Assembly: GCF_003576645.1 (NCBI RefSeq) | Contig: NC_044919.1 | Coordinates: 12,231,994 to 12,295,993 of the forward strand | Origin: Ipomoea triloba | Taxonomy: Eukaryota > Streptophyta > Magnoliopsida > Solanales > Convolvulaceae | Reading direction: 5' to 3' | Length of the DNA: 64,000 nucleotides | In this document: positions 12,284 through 23,940 of the stretch, piece after piece | How positions within the stretch are numbered: the first letter of the stretch is position 1 | Layout of the letters: the number at the start of each line of letters is the position of its first letter | Position numbers and translations under genes: made by a program | The notes under the pieces: generated by a model | Told to the model about the DNA's origin: nothing | The model's database searches: none | Seen by the model: the letters and a program-made list of their open reading frames with translations, nothing else

Positions 12284-13360
12284 TTTAATATCTATTATAT
12301 TGTCATTGACACACATAGTAACATGTATCTCAACCAATAATAAATTAACACATCATCATTTCACGGAGTAAAGTAAAAGTTATAATTAATTTATTTTTCT
12401 CTTCAAATTAATATGTTATGGCCTACTCTCAATGAGAGACGTGTCAATGTATCATTGATTGAGACACATGCTGACGCGATGTTTAAAGGATGCCTAATCT
12501 TATCTCCGACAAGGCTATGGCATTGATGAGAAAGAACATATGGAAATTAAATGGAAACTACAAGCATATAAAAATAGTAAAGATTCTTAATAATGGCCAT
12601 ATCAAATCTATAACATTATTTTCAACCATTTCTCTTCAATGCACCAAGTGCTTCATTGTGGAGGGTCTGCACAATATCACTGAGAACCCAAAATGCCCCA
12701 CTACCAAGTCCACCCTTTATCAATGCTCACAAAAAGATACTATCAAGCCAATCTTCATCTAAACTTAAGGGTTGACCTAATAAACAACTATTACTTGTTA
12801 AACATGCTTTTAAGGTATAATATCTTGAAGCAACATTTATCTAAGTATGCACTCAGAGAGGTTTATGTTAATGTTTCTTGAAATTGTATTTGTTGTACAC
12901 TAGTAAAGGTTAGTCAAGTATTATTTTTTTTAGTAGGCCCTTAACTGTATGAGGCATTTTTAAGTCTGCACCATATTCAGACTAATACCTGTTCGCATTG
13001 ACCCAATTAAAACTAGACAAGAGGGGGTTCAAACTCCTGACCTCTTTTAAGGAAAAGAGTGCACTCACGCCAATCAATCAAGCTGGTTAAAGGTTAGTCA
13101 AGTATAAAGTTCAGATACCCATATTTAAAAAAAAAAAAATTTTATTAAAATATAGCTAAAAACACAGTTTCATTTTCACAAGAGAAATGACCATTATATT
13201 AAAGTATCAAACTATATAATACATGGAGCTAAGGCTTCTAGAGGCTTTAGCATTCTTGATATATATTAAAGTACCTATCTTACCCAAGCTTCCATATTAG
13301 GTGGGTTTGGAGAAAGATTAAGACATGATGGAAGACAAAGTCTAATCTTCCACAGTCTAG
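12284..13360. other. Intergenic region between LINE and pirin genes
   Basis: No gene is recognised. The stretch 12958-13085 reads, on the - strand, like another tRNA-derived repeat (B-box-like GAGTTTGAACCCC, with 'GGTCAGGAGT' nearby), but it differs from the main SINE family. The remainder is AT-rich. Confidence 0.4.
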
Positions 13361-13363
13361 TAT

Positions 13364-13369
13364 TTTATT
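13364..13369 (-). terminator. Candidate polyadenylation signal of the pirin gene
   Basis: AATAAA on the - strand, about 61 bp beyond the pirin stop codon, in an A/T-rich setting. Confidence 0.5.
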
Positions 13370-13429
13370 CTTTTTCTGAAATGAAAATTCTATTGGAGCT
13401 TTTCTTATCATTACATGGGCTATGGGGGC

Positions 13430-15407
13430 CTAGTGTCCAGAATGAGATCTCCAGTGCCTTGCCTTCTCAAAGCCATTCTTGTAGTAATGGTAGTCCTGGA
13501 AAGTCTGCTCTATTTCAGCTTGTGTGTTCATCACAAAAGGACCGTACTGAACGACCGGCTCGTTGAGTGGCTGCCCGCCCAACAAAACGAATCTCAGGGG
13601 CGAGGAGCCCTTGTTCCATACGCTTAGGCCCTCGCCCGGACCCAAAACCAAGCAGTGGTGAGCTGATGCGGGCTGTGAATTCGGGACGCCAAACACCCCC
13701 TCTCCTTCGACGATGTAGACAAACGCGTTCCATGATTCTGGGATGCTTTGGTGGTATTGAGACGACGGGTTTAGAGTGAAATCGAGGTACATTGTGGGAG
13801 TTCTTGTGTAAACCGGGGACTTCACGCCCATCGCCTCTCCTGCTATAATCTTTACTTCAACCCCGTCGTTTTCTGCATTCGGGATGTCTGCACTCAACAG
13901 TTCTTGATAGTTTGGCTCAATCCTACAGCATTTTTGTTCCAGACCAGAATAAGGAAATTAAAGTATTTCAACAGGTCACAATTATCACACTTGGACTACA
14001 AGTGTCCTTAAAAGACAACCTTTTCAAGTTGTAGTGAACATAAGTCAACTTTGATGATTAGGCTAACAGTTTCATACTTGGACTGGCTTATGCACAGTAG
14101 CTAAAATGGAAAGTTTTACCAAGTATGCAACTTTTTTCTGTTCAAGAAGAAATAACAGATAATAATACAACACCATATATCTTACTTACATTTTGTCCTT
14201 GGAGGCAAGATTGATCCAGAGTTGCAACCCCTTTTGTGTACCTTCCCCTACAGGCATTTCAGAGTGAACTATACCTCTCCCTGCCGTCATCCACTGCATC
14301 AAAGAAAAAACACAAAGTTCCTAAACCACATAGTTCATCAAACATTGTTTACATTTTTTGGAGAATCCTGCAGTCACTACCCGAGGGCGTGCCTGGGTAA
14401 ACCCCGCCTTATGACTCTAGTTGGCAAAGGACTACAATGAGGTAGACCAGCCTAGGTTGCCTACCGGCTCAAACCAAGAAAGCCAATAAACCTCCCACCA
14501 GGAGTCGAATAACTTGTAACCTTGTGGTTACAAAGTCAACAATCTGATCAACTTGACTAGAAGATGCCATTTTCTTGAGCTTTAACGTCATGAACCAAGT
14601 CATCTATACCTGCACATCACCAGTTCCTATTGTACCCTTGTGCCCAGCAAAATCTTGATGGGTAAAAGCTCCCTAGACAAGGAAGATAAACATAATTAGC
14701 AACTCAGAACTTCCTATATCTATATATGTATCTATGTATGTATCCAATTCCAATTTTAAGATCAAAATTTACCTCCAGCATATATGTTACAGTCTCAAAT
14801 CCTCTGTGTGGGTGGTCAGGAAATCCAGCAGGCAATGATACTGATAAATGATAACCAAACAGAGTAAAAAACCAAATCCATTCCACATAAAACAGCAAAA
14901 AAAATCTCTAGAAATGAATTGAAGAATCTGGTGTACCTTCAAACTCATCCAGCATGAGAAATGGGTCGAGATTCTTCAATTCAGGCCTGCAAATCAAATT
15001 TTCCCAAACATAAAAACAAACAAGCAATCACTACCTGGATAATGAACAAATGCAGATAAAATGCCAGAACTTTAATAACAATACAAGAATTGGAAAACCC
15101 AATTGGCAAAATCTCCTACCAACCAATACCCAGAATCCAAATTAAACAAACATTAAACCATAAACAGACTGGAAATCAAGAATGGGTACCTTCCAATGCT
15201 TCTTCTAACACGGGCACCATCACCCTCACTCTGTTGCTTGGCCAAAACCTTCTTCACAACCAATCTCGGGTTATCAAAACCAGAATGATCAGATCCAGAA
15301 GACATGGTGATTATATCTTTTCTGATACAAAGAGAAACCAATAACACAAAAACCAACTGATACAACAGTAAAGACACTAAGATTCGTCTGGATAACTTAG
15401 CTCTCAT
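13430..15407 (-). CDS. Pirin-like protein
   Basis: Six exons on the - strand: 15407-15190, 14986-14937, 14840-14773, 14672-14610, 14293-14190 and 13922-13430. Every junction has GT/AG and the phases join to one frame of 331 aa. The N-terminal cupin domain has the pirin metal ligands: HPHRGFETVTY (His99, His101) and GRGIVHSEMP (His143, Glu145). The C-terminal domain has SPVYTRTPTMYLDF and ARHW near the end. Pirins are nuclear or cytosolic Fe-binding cupins. Plant members are linked to transcription, ABA signalling, quercetinase-like activity and cell death, but the reaction here is unknown. Two starts are possible. Met1 at 15407 gives a hydrophobic N-terminus (SLLLYQLVFVLLVSL), and Met35 at 15305 gives a 297-aa protein without it. 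TATA-like boxes 40-70 bp upstream of 15407 suggest that the first ATG is in the mRNA. Intron 5 (13923-14189) is plain AT-rich sequence. Intron 4 (14294-14609) carries a dispersed repeat. Confidence 0.96.
14355..14575. repeat. Dispersed repeat in a pirin intron
   Basis: The text 'TGCAGTCACTACCCGAGGGC' followed by 'GTAAACCCCGCCTTATGACT' recurs in diverged form at about 27493-27600 ('CGCAGTCACTGCCAGATGGT', 'ATAAACCTCACCTTGTGACT'). It probably represents a SINE-like or small non-autonomous element. It lies wholly within the intron 14294-14609 and does not disturb the splice sites. Confidence 0.55.
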
Positions 15408-15447
15408 ACAAATATCAAATTTCTTCTCTTTTCTTCTTTTCTGGGAA

Positions 15448-15475
15448 GTGAATATATAGCCGTGTATTTATACAG
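15448..15475 (-). promoter_or_regulatory. TATA-like elements of the pirin promoter
   Basis: Read on the - strand, TATAAATA and CTATATATT occur within about 30 bp. They would place transcription starts roughly 20-40 bp upstream of the ATG at 15407, which favours the longer, hydrophobic N-terminus. This is inferred from spacing only. Confidence 0.5.
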
Positions 15476-15953
15476 GCGTGGATGGGTGGGTGGCTCGTGC
15501 GTGTTCGTTTGTTGTCTGCATTCATTCGTAACGAATTTTCTTATGCGGGCGGGGAGGTGAGGGGTTGGGTGGGACCCGCGTCTTGATTCGAATGGATAGA
15601 TCGTAGATGAGATGATGATGATATCAGGATCATGTCACGGTGACGAAAGAAATCTCTTTTGTTGTGTGAATGTATGAACTAATGAAAGGGCTTTCTTAAA
15701 AGTCAAATACTTCATAGTGCAAGAGGAAAAAATGTTCTAGAAGGATTTGTAATTTTGTATGTTGCGACGCCATATTTTCCTCCTGCCAGCTAAAGTACAA
15801 TCCTCTGGAAAAATATCTTTTTTTTTAATTTAAAATAAATGACATTACAACTTTCGTCCTTAAATTATTAAATACTCTATAATTTTTTAGATTTACTCCT
15901 TTCATCCTTAATTTTTCTGTAATTGTTATTTTCGTATCTAATAATAAAACAAT

Positions 15954-16515
15954 GGGTCACACTTGTGTGAGGCCGTCTCATTGTGGATAAAGAAATCTCT
16001 ACTTTAAGAAAAAAGATTAAATAAATTAATAAAAATTTGAAAATTTAAAATATTGGCAAAAACTTGTGTGAGACCGTCTCACCATAAGACGGGTCGGGTC
16101 GGGTCGGGTCGGACCACAATGCAAATGTAACACTTATATGCACAAATATCATACTTATATACTCAAATGTAATACTAATTAGGAATAAATTTTTTGTTAC
16201 TTATTAGGGTAAATGTAATACTTTTAAAGGAAAATACAATACTTTTACATTTCGATTTAAAAGTATTACATTTTTCCTCAAAAGTATTATATTTTCCCTT
16301 ATAAGTGAGAGACACTTGTCAACATTACTTATTATGAAAAATGTATTACTTTTTCTCTTATAAGTAATAAAATTTGTATTTTTGATTAGTGTTATATTTG
16401 AGCATATAAGTATGAGATTTGCACATATAAGTATGGCATTTGCATGGTGCTTTGACACGACCCGACCCGTCTCACGAATAAGGATCCATGAGACGGTCTC
16501 ACACAAGTGTGACCC
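15954..16515. mobile_element. MITE-like foldback, TIR GGGTCACACTTGTGTGAG
   Basis: The left end GGGTCACACTTGTGTGAG is mirrored by CTCACACAAGTGTGACCC at the right end. AAAACAAT flanks both ends (15946-15953 and 16516-16523) as an 8-bp target duplication. The interior is non-coding, with repeated 'AAGTATTACATTT' phrases and inverted GGGTCGGGTC/GACCCGACCC near the ends. Diverged pieces of the same family appear near 46005-46150 and 51300-51380. It lies about 550 bp upstream of the pirin start. Confidence 0.85.
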
Positions 16516-17888
16516 AAAACAATACCTTCTAATAAGACTTTTTAGTTCAAAATATTTTAATTTGTTACAACTCTTCAGCAAACCCGATACCCAAATTATA
16601 TACCAACACTTCAGCAATGTTCTACCCGGCTTGGACTCAAACTGGGTCAAATCCAACCCGATATGCATTTTTCGGGGGTTGAACTCGTGAAAATTAGGAC
16701 TTGACCCGAAATGTGCTTAGCCATATAGTATCCAAAATCTCTAGTCTATACTATCTATACTCTATACTATATATAAAAGTAACATGCATCCTCCTTCCAA
16801 ATTTTCCCGCTCAAACTTTTGTTAATATTTAATTACATAATTTATTAGTAAAATAATTAGTAAAGCTTAATTGGTAAGAAAATTTTATATGGAAATTAAT
16901 AATATCTATTAATTATAATTGGTAAGAATCATTATTGGCAAATTGAAAAAGGAAACGAATATTATTATTTAATGGAAAATTATAAAGATTCCTAATTGAC
17001 TGAAATAATATTTGATTAAGAGGTAAATTGAAAAAGGAATCTAATATTATTAATTTATAATTCACACATTCGCTACCTATAAATACAATGGATGGTCTCC
17101 TCTCCTCATGTTGGTAGTTCTCTCATTCCCTTCTTCCATCACTCAATAAGAAATCATAAGTTGAAAGTTGACACTATATTTACTTTTTACATGTCTAATT
17201 GCACGTGTAATTCCAAATAGCTCTTGAACGCAGTTTTACAAAAGGACAGATAATTACTCATGTTGCAACATCGTGCCTCTACATTGATTGTCAGTGAGTA
17301 ACTCAATAATAAGGGTCATTGTTTGGGGATGAATTAAATGCTGAATTTCTGTCTCTTTTGCAGGACGAAGTCAAAACCATTTCTACTTATTGATTTCGCC
17401 ATCTTATTGAGTGTTAACGTGTAAGAGATATTCTCATTAAAATGCGAATCTTTTTTATCTTAGAGTCTTGGATAGTTGGATTCACCTTGGTTTGATATTA
17501 CGCTGAATCTTCCTTTTATGATATGAATTAATTATTGCGTTTTCTTTTTATAGTTATGTACTGGCCAGGTGTTTGCAAGCTTTTGAGCCTCGAAAAACAT
17601 CAAATTGTTCATAAACCTGTTGATCCTAGCCTCTTCATGCATCATTATACTAATGGTCAGGGACTGAGGGTCAAAATAATTCATCGTCTATTCGTTTAAG
17701 TCTGTCCCCATTTTCTCATTTTTGATGTGTAAACTAAATTGCTAAGGATAATGATTAATTGTCTCTATGAATTGGTGCATCTCCATCCAAAATGCTTAGA
17801 TAACTATCGAATGTGCTTTCTTCCAAATTGTTGTGAGCTGTAGGAATTGAAATGCATAATTTTGACTTCTCTTCCTCCATCAGTTTTA

Positions 17889-18002
17889 ATGAAAGGTGAC
17901 TACAAGAGTGATGTGTCAAAGAGAGTGTTGCAGATTGTTGCAAGCATGAAACGAGATCGGATGGAGGTTTTCTTTAAAAATAACTCTGTAGTTGATGGAT
18001 GA
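17889..18002 (+). other. Short open frame inside the Helitron, unidentified
   Basis: A 37-codon frame (start MKGDYKSDVSKR, later VLQIVASMKRDRMEVFF) has normal-looking composition and lies after a TTTTCTTTTT/CAG-type stretch. It may be an exon captured by the Helitron, since these elements often carry host gene pieces, or it may be chance. I do not recognise the protein and no partner exon was found. Confidence 0.2.
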
Positions 18003-18605
18003 ATGATTTTGTGATGTCTAAGTGGCCTTTCTGATGAAAATTTTAAATTAATTGCGAACTGGTAGAAAATCAGTGGGGTTTTTTGACGCAACATTGTATA
18101 TTTCGGCACTCTCTTATGGGTTCATCAGATATTCAAAATATGATGTTATAAGTATATATATTGCAAAAGTTGGTCGGTTAATTAAGTTCTACTATTAAAT
18201 ATCTTTTCTACGTCATTAACAAGTAATATGCATATTTATTATATAATAGTTGATATTATATTATATTTAAAAAAATTATTTTTTAAATTATTTCTTCTTT
18301 ATTTTTCTATATTTATTTTAATAATAATATAATTATCTAATCATAATAATATACAAAATTGTCTAAGACTGCGAATTGGATTCCAAAAACACATTTTCAT
18401 GACATTGATATTGCCTAATATTCTTATTAATTATTTCCAACCTAATTATTTCCTAGCGGAAATTAATGTACCAAAATATTAATTATTTATTAACATAATT
18501 GCCTAATATTCTTATTTTATATTTAAGGTATAATATTATTAGTATAAAAATAGATTATCATTCCCTTCTTTTGAGTAATTATTATGATATTTGTATGTTT
18601 TTTTT

Positions 18606-18772
18606 NNNNNNNNNNNNNNNNNNNNNNNNNNNNNNNNNNNNNNNNNNNNNNNNNNNNNNNNNNNNNNNNNNNNNNNNNNNNNNNNNNNNNNNNNNNNNNN
18701 NNNNNNNNNNNNNNNNNNNNNNNNNNNNNNNNNNNNNNNNNNNNNNNNNNNNNNNNNNNNNNNNNNNNNNNN
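18606..18772. other. Assembly gap (167 N)
   Basis: The gap ends exactly where a block begins that is repeated directly at 20935. Confidence 0.99.
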
Positions 18773-18806
18773 TGTGAACTGCACGGCCGCACGGGAGAGC
18801 ACGGCG

Positions 18807-18897
<91 letters not shown>

Positions 18898-20134
18898 TAT
18901 TTAAATAATTACATAGAAGAGGGGAATGAGAATTACCATAATGATTGCAATAAATAAAATTAGGCAATTATATTAATATTTAATTATTAAGTTTAGTATT
19001 TGCACTAAAAAAAAAATAACTATAATTATATTTGTACCAATAATGTTATACTTAAGTATAAAAATATGTATATAGATTATCATAAAATAATCATAAAAAT
19101 TACATGGGAATAGATGATGAGAATTACCATAATAATTATTAACGCCATGTATAATTTATTTGTACTTTTATTTACACCACTCAATGTTAAGAAACACACC
19201 ACACAAATATGCACTGTGGTGTGTTTCTTAACATTGTGGTGTGTTTCATTGTGGTGTGTTTCTTAACATTGAGTGGTGTATTTCGTAACATTGAGTGGTG
19301 TGTGACCGCACGGCCGCACGGGAGAGCACGGCCGCATTTGAACCAAAATCTATATATATATATATATATATAATTTTCTTAATATAATTTGTATCTAATT
19401 GATTTTGAGATTAATATATAAATCATTACATTTTCAGATATTTTTTACCTTACCATAATTCATCATTTTTCATTGTATCTCTTGATTTTTTCAGTCACAT
19501 ACTTAAAATTCTAACCATAATGGTTCTTACTTTCGTTTTACTCAATGAAATAAATTCCTAAAGTGTTGCTTAGACAATTAGGGTACGATTGATTCGATTG
19601 TACGGGGTGTTAGGGTTAAAAGATTGAGATGATTTTTTTTTGGTTTTTTTTTTGTCCAAAACAATTTTAATGAGTTGCTGTAAATATATATATTTTTGAT
19701 TTATTTCATTGGACATTCTATTTATTCATTTATTTATTGTATTTTATTTATTTATTTACTTAGATGACTAAAATAATAGTAATGATTATCTTTGACATGT
19801 GTCTATATTAAATGACATGTATACAATATATGTGGACTATGCATTTTACTAGCATATTTTATGTATATATGTAATTTGCATAATTATGTTTATATTCTAA
19901 GCACATTTGATTTATTTAAATTCGAATGTTTTAAAATCAAGTGTTGTATCTAATAACATAATGTTTATTTTATAATATTTTTTTTGGTAAAATATTGTGA
20001 CGATCAATATAAACAAGCAATTCAATATTACAAGAGAACATATATTATATTGAGTGATATTTTTACACTAATCTCATAATAAAATAATTGTACACGTTCA
20101 ATATTATAATTTTTTTTATTATTCTATCTTTAAT
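18773..20134 (+). repeat. Repeat block A (first copy)
   Basis: Begins TGTGAACTGCACGGCCGC, followed by a long (TA)n (about 18811-18895). Its first 400 bp recur directly at 20935-21336, and its part 19528-20134 recurs directly at 21337-21950. The segment of about 19320-19985 recurs inverted at 20136-20800. The block also includes a truncated hairpin element at about 19170-19345. No genes are present. Confidence 0.85.
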
Positions 20135-20135
20135 N
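20135..20135. other. Single-N junction between inverted copies
   Basis: One N separates the end of block A from an inverted partial copy of it, which starts abruptly at 20136 as the complement of about 19985. It looks like a scaffold join rather than a sequencing ambiguity. Confidence 0.85.
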
Positions 20136-20800
20136 AAAAAAATATTATAAAATAAACATTATGTTATTAGATACAACACTTGATTTTAAAACATTCGAAT
20201 TTAAATAAATCAAATGTGCCTAGAATATAAACATAATTATGCAAATTACATATATACATAAAATATGCTAGTAAAATGCATAGTCCACATATATTGTATA
20301 CATGTCATTTAATATAGACACATGTAAAAGATAATCATTACTATTATTTTAGTCATCTAAGTAAATAAATAAATAAAATACAATAAATAAATGAATAAAT
20401 AGAATGTCCAATGAAATAAATCAAAAATATATATATTTACAGCAGCTCATTAAAATTGTTTTGGACAAAAAAAAAACCAAAAAAAAAAATCATCTCAATC
20501 TTTTAACCCTAACACCCCGTGCAATCGAATCAATCGTACCCTGATTGTCTAAGCAACACTTTAGGAATTTATTTCATTGAGTAAAACGAAAGTAAGAACC
20601 ATTATGGTTAGAATTTTAAGTATGTGACTGAAAAAATCAAGAGATACAATGAAAAATGATGAATTATGGTAAGGTAAAAAATATCTGAAAATGTAATGAT
20701 TTATATATTAATCTCAAAATCAATTAGATAAAAAATTATATTAGAAAATTATATATATATATATATATAGATTTTGGTTCAAATGCGGCGTGCTCTCCCG
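20136..20800 (-). repeat. Inverted copy of about 19320-19985
   Basis: Nearly base-for-base the reverse complement of the left arm, with a 149-bp single-copy spacer (19986-20134) between the arms. Where the arms differ (for example GACAATTAGG against GACAATCAGG, and CTAAGCACA against CTAGGCACA), this copy agrees with the third copy at 21337-21960, not with its own left arm. Confidence 0.88.
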
Positions 20801-20969
20801 TGCGGCCGTGCGGTCACACACCACTCAATGTTACGAAATACACCACTCAATGTTAAGAAACACCCACAATGAAACCACAATGTTAAGAACACACCACAGT
20901 GCATTTTGTGTGGTGTGTTTTCTTAACATTGAGTGTGTGAACTGCACGGCCGCACGGGAGAGCACGGCG

Positions 20970-20974
<5 letters not shown>
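20770..20974. mobile_element. Small hairpin element flanked by (TA)n
   Basis: About 205 bp with inverted ends. The left end is GCGTGCTCTCCCGTGCGG and CCGTGCGGTCACACACC. The right end is the complement, GGCCGCACGGGAGAGCACG. The interior has inverted copies of 'CACTCAATGTTAAGAAACAC'. Both sides are (TA)n microsatellites. The layout resembles the TA-microsatellite-flanked 'micron'-type elements described in plants. It overlaps the inverted repeat block. A truncated relative lies at 19170-19345. Confidence 0.6.
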
Positions 20975-21060
<86 letters not shown>

Positions 21061-21960
21061 TATTTAAATAATTACATAGAAGAGGGGAATGAGAATTACC
21101 ATAATGATTGCAATAAATAAAATTAGGCAATTATATTAATATTTAATTATTAAGTTTAGTATTTGCACTAAAAAAAAAATAACTATAATTATATTTGTAC
21201 CAATAATGTTATACTTAAGTATAAAAATATGTATATAGATTATCATAAAATAATCATAAAAATTACATGGGAATAGATGATGAGAATTACCATAATAATT
21301 ATTAACGCCATGTATAATTTATTTGTACTTTTATTTTTCTTACTTTCGTTTTACTCAATGAAATAAATTCCTAAAGTGTTGCTTAGACAATCAGGGTACG
21401 ATTGATTCGATTGCACGGGGTGTTAGGGTTAAAAGATTGAGATGATTTTTTTTTTTGGTTTTTTTTTTGTCCAAAACAATTTTAATGAGCTGCTGTAAAT
21501 ATATATATTTTTGATTTATTTCATTGGACATTCTATTTATTCATTTATTTATTGTATTTTATTTATTTATTTACTTAGATGACTAAAATAATAGTAATGA
21601 TTATCTTTTACATGTGTCTATATTAAATGACATGTATACAATATATGTGGACTATGCATTTTACTAGCATATTTTATGTATATATGTAATTTGCATAATT
21701 ATGTTTATATTCTAGGCACATTTGATTTATTTAAATTCGAATGTTTTAAAATCAAGTGTTGTATCTAATAACATAATGTTTATTTTATAATATTTTTTTG
21801 GTAAAATATTGTGACGATCAATATAAACAAGCAATTCAATATTACAAGAGAACATATATTATATTGAGTGATATTTTTACACTGATCTCATAATAAAATA
21901 ATTGTACACGTTCAATATTATAATTTTTTTTATTATTCTATCTTTAATTTTATTATCTAA
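20935..21960 (+). repeat. Repeat block A' (third copy)
   Basis: Direct repeat of 18773-19170 joined to the equivalent of 19528-20134, lacking the intervening hairpin-element segment. It continues past the point where block A is cut by the N at 20135, into the Helitron 3' region. Block A may therefore be an alternative haplotype of this segment. Confidence 0.85.
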
Positions 21961-22188
21961 ATATATAATTTAATTAGAAAATTTATCCGTGCATCGCACG
22001 GGTAATTGAGAAATTATTTGCTTGAATTCAAGGCAAGATAACATTAGAAAACATAATCGATCCAACCATTTCATCATTTGCACTATATAATATTGATGTT
22101 ATAATTTATATAATTATATATCGATCTAAATATTCTTAAAATATTATAACAAAATTCATTCCGTGCAACGCACGAGCGAAAATACTAG

Positions 22189-23027
22189 TTAAACTAAAAA
22201 AAATTACATTATTTTATTTACACCTATGAGGTGGAGTGTCGTATTGTTAATTGTATTAATGATATAATTCAATGATTAGTAATTGACTAATTGTTGTATA
22301 TTTGTTGTTAATTAGAATTTAAAAAAATTACTTTTTGTTGTAAATTAAAGCGTATCTTCGTTTGAATCATTGTACTGTTTCCATTCCAGGAATGCAATAC
22401 ATATAATACTATAAAGTAAATAGAAGACAAAAATAAAAGAAGTCAGCACATCTATTATTCATCATTCAATGCAATATACACCTGAAAGTAAAAAAAATTC
22501 AGCATAATTATTAATTTATAAAGGATGTGATGGATTTAATTAACCCGGGTGGTCCGAATTATCAAATCCAATAAATAAAGTAATGCTACCGAATGATGGT
22601 TCGATAAAGAGACAATTAATAAATGTCGGGGAGACAATTTTGTATTAATATAGTACCGTAATGTAAGAAGATTACAAGGAGATTTGAGGTGTAATTGAAC
22701 ATAAAAGAAATGCCTTGTAAGGAATAATTAGACATGATTTGTAATGACAATACAATATGATATTTATACAAGACATGGGCTAACAAACAACCCTAAAGTC
22801 ATGGTAGGCCACAGGACTAAGTCGAGGCCCATGTAGTGGGCCCACGAGACTAAGTCAAGGCCCATCATTATGGGCCTTGAGTTATGCACTTTTAGACCCC
22901 GGGTCTCTATTATTATTGGGTCGTTTTCAATATATCCATCGGGATGAAAAATTATTATTATAATATAATTTTGTTTAGTAATGTCCATGTAATACAACAC
23001 TTTTAAATCTTTATAATATATTGAATG
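22189..23027. other. Intergenic, AT-rich, retroelement-like debris
   Basis: No gene is visible. The stretch 22790-22900 repeats the phrase 'GACTAAGTCGAGGCCCAT'/'GACTAAGTCAAGGCCCAT', a short tandem duplication. The rest has no recognisable coding motif. Confidence 0.4.
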
Positions 23028-23235
23028 CATATCGAAATCAATTTCTTGAAAATGGATAGCGGGAGGCAAGTGTCCACTCAATCTGGCCTGAATTTGGAGT
23101 CTCGATCTTTCTCATAATTCTTACGCGTAATGACCATTTTGGTTGTAAGTATTAAGATAATGACATCTTTATTAGGCATAAGGAATTAAGGATATTGCTA
23201 TTTGTTGACAAATTTTACAATATCAAATAATAAGA
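23028..23235 (+). repeat. Duplicated non-coding segment, copy 1
   Basis: Shares 'CAATTTCTTGAAAATGGATA' and 'CATAATTCTTACGCGTAATG' with 25470-25680 in the same order and orientation. A second matched pair lies at 23768-23940 and 27307-27478. It belongs to an old duplication of this region. Confidence 0.75.
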
Positions 23236-23248
23236 ATGTGGATTATTA

Positions 23249-23370
23249 GCCAAGCACCTTCTGTTCAGATGGCATAGGATCAGTGAAGGTGATATTGACT
23301 CTTTGTGTTTCAACGGGTTGAGAAAGTATAGATGAACAGATACTACAATGTAATAGAGTCATCTGTATTA
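23249..23370 (+). mobile_element. tRNA-derived SINE copy
   Basis: GCCAAGCACCTTCTGTTCAG start, and tail 'GGTTGAGAAAGTATAGATGA' then 'ACAATGTAATAGAGTCA'. The central B-box part is deleted in this copy. Confidence 0.7.
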
Positions 23371-23767
23371 AAAGAAAAAAAGAATGTGGATTATTATAAA
23401 GAAAATAGTGGTAATATTTTGTAAATAGTAAAATTAAATAATACTTTTATTTACAAAAATGTGATAGTCCCTTATAATAATATAATAAAGACAAAATGAT
23501 AGAAGTCGGATCTTTTCATGAGTAACTCTCAAATCCTTAATATTGCATTTTGATTTAAAATAGTTGTTGGATCTCAGCACTGCACTATGTTTACTTCCCA
23601 GTAAGTCAAACATGTTTACCCACTGAGTTCTTTGGTTATCTGGTTGTCATATCATTCTTAAAATCAATTGGTGATAAGTATGTGGAAATTAACCACTTAC
23701 ATTTTATTTTGATTTTTGTTGGATTAATTACTATGAATTCTTGAGTAACTAACATTCCTTCTAATTG

Positions 23768-23940
23768 AATATAACATTATACCAGCTTTGAAGAAATATT
23801 CAAAATAATACATCCTTGAACATGATTGCGTTTCTAACTTGACATTATTATCATATTTTAATGTGTAATAGTAAAAAATTGAGTATAAAAAATTTGACAA
23901 TAAATAAATTGTTATATAATGTATATAAGAAATTGCCACC
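23768..23940 (+). repeat. Duplicated non-coding segment, second block, copy 1
   Basis: Matches 27307-27478, for example 'ACATCCTTGAACATGATTGC' followed by 'GTTTCTAACTTGA' in both. It was separated from its partner by a larger distance than the first pair because of extra insertions. Confidence 0.75.

Larger units (their letters stand above)
16754..22188 (+). mobile_element. Helitron (non-autonomous), carrying nested repeats
   Basis: The 5' end is TCTATACTC... after an A, continuing CTATACTATATATAAAAG, as in plant Helitrons. The 3' end has a hairpin CGTGC-AAC-GCACG (22162-22174), then 10 nt, then CTAG (22185-22188), then T. This fits the Helitron rules of TC at the 5' end, hairpin plus CTRR at the 3' end, insertion between A and T, and no target duplication. 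No Rep/helicase frame is present. A second Helitron-type hairpin, CCGTGC-ATC-GCACGG, lies at 21987-22001 without a CTRR end, so another copy may be nested. The middle (18606-21960) holds assembly gaps and duplicated blocks, so the true length is uncertain. Confidence 0.7.

Noticed and set aside
18499..21071. Frames with long Ile-Tyr runs
   Set aside because: They are translations of the (TA)n microsatellite, interrupted by N.
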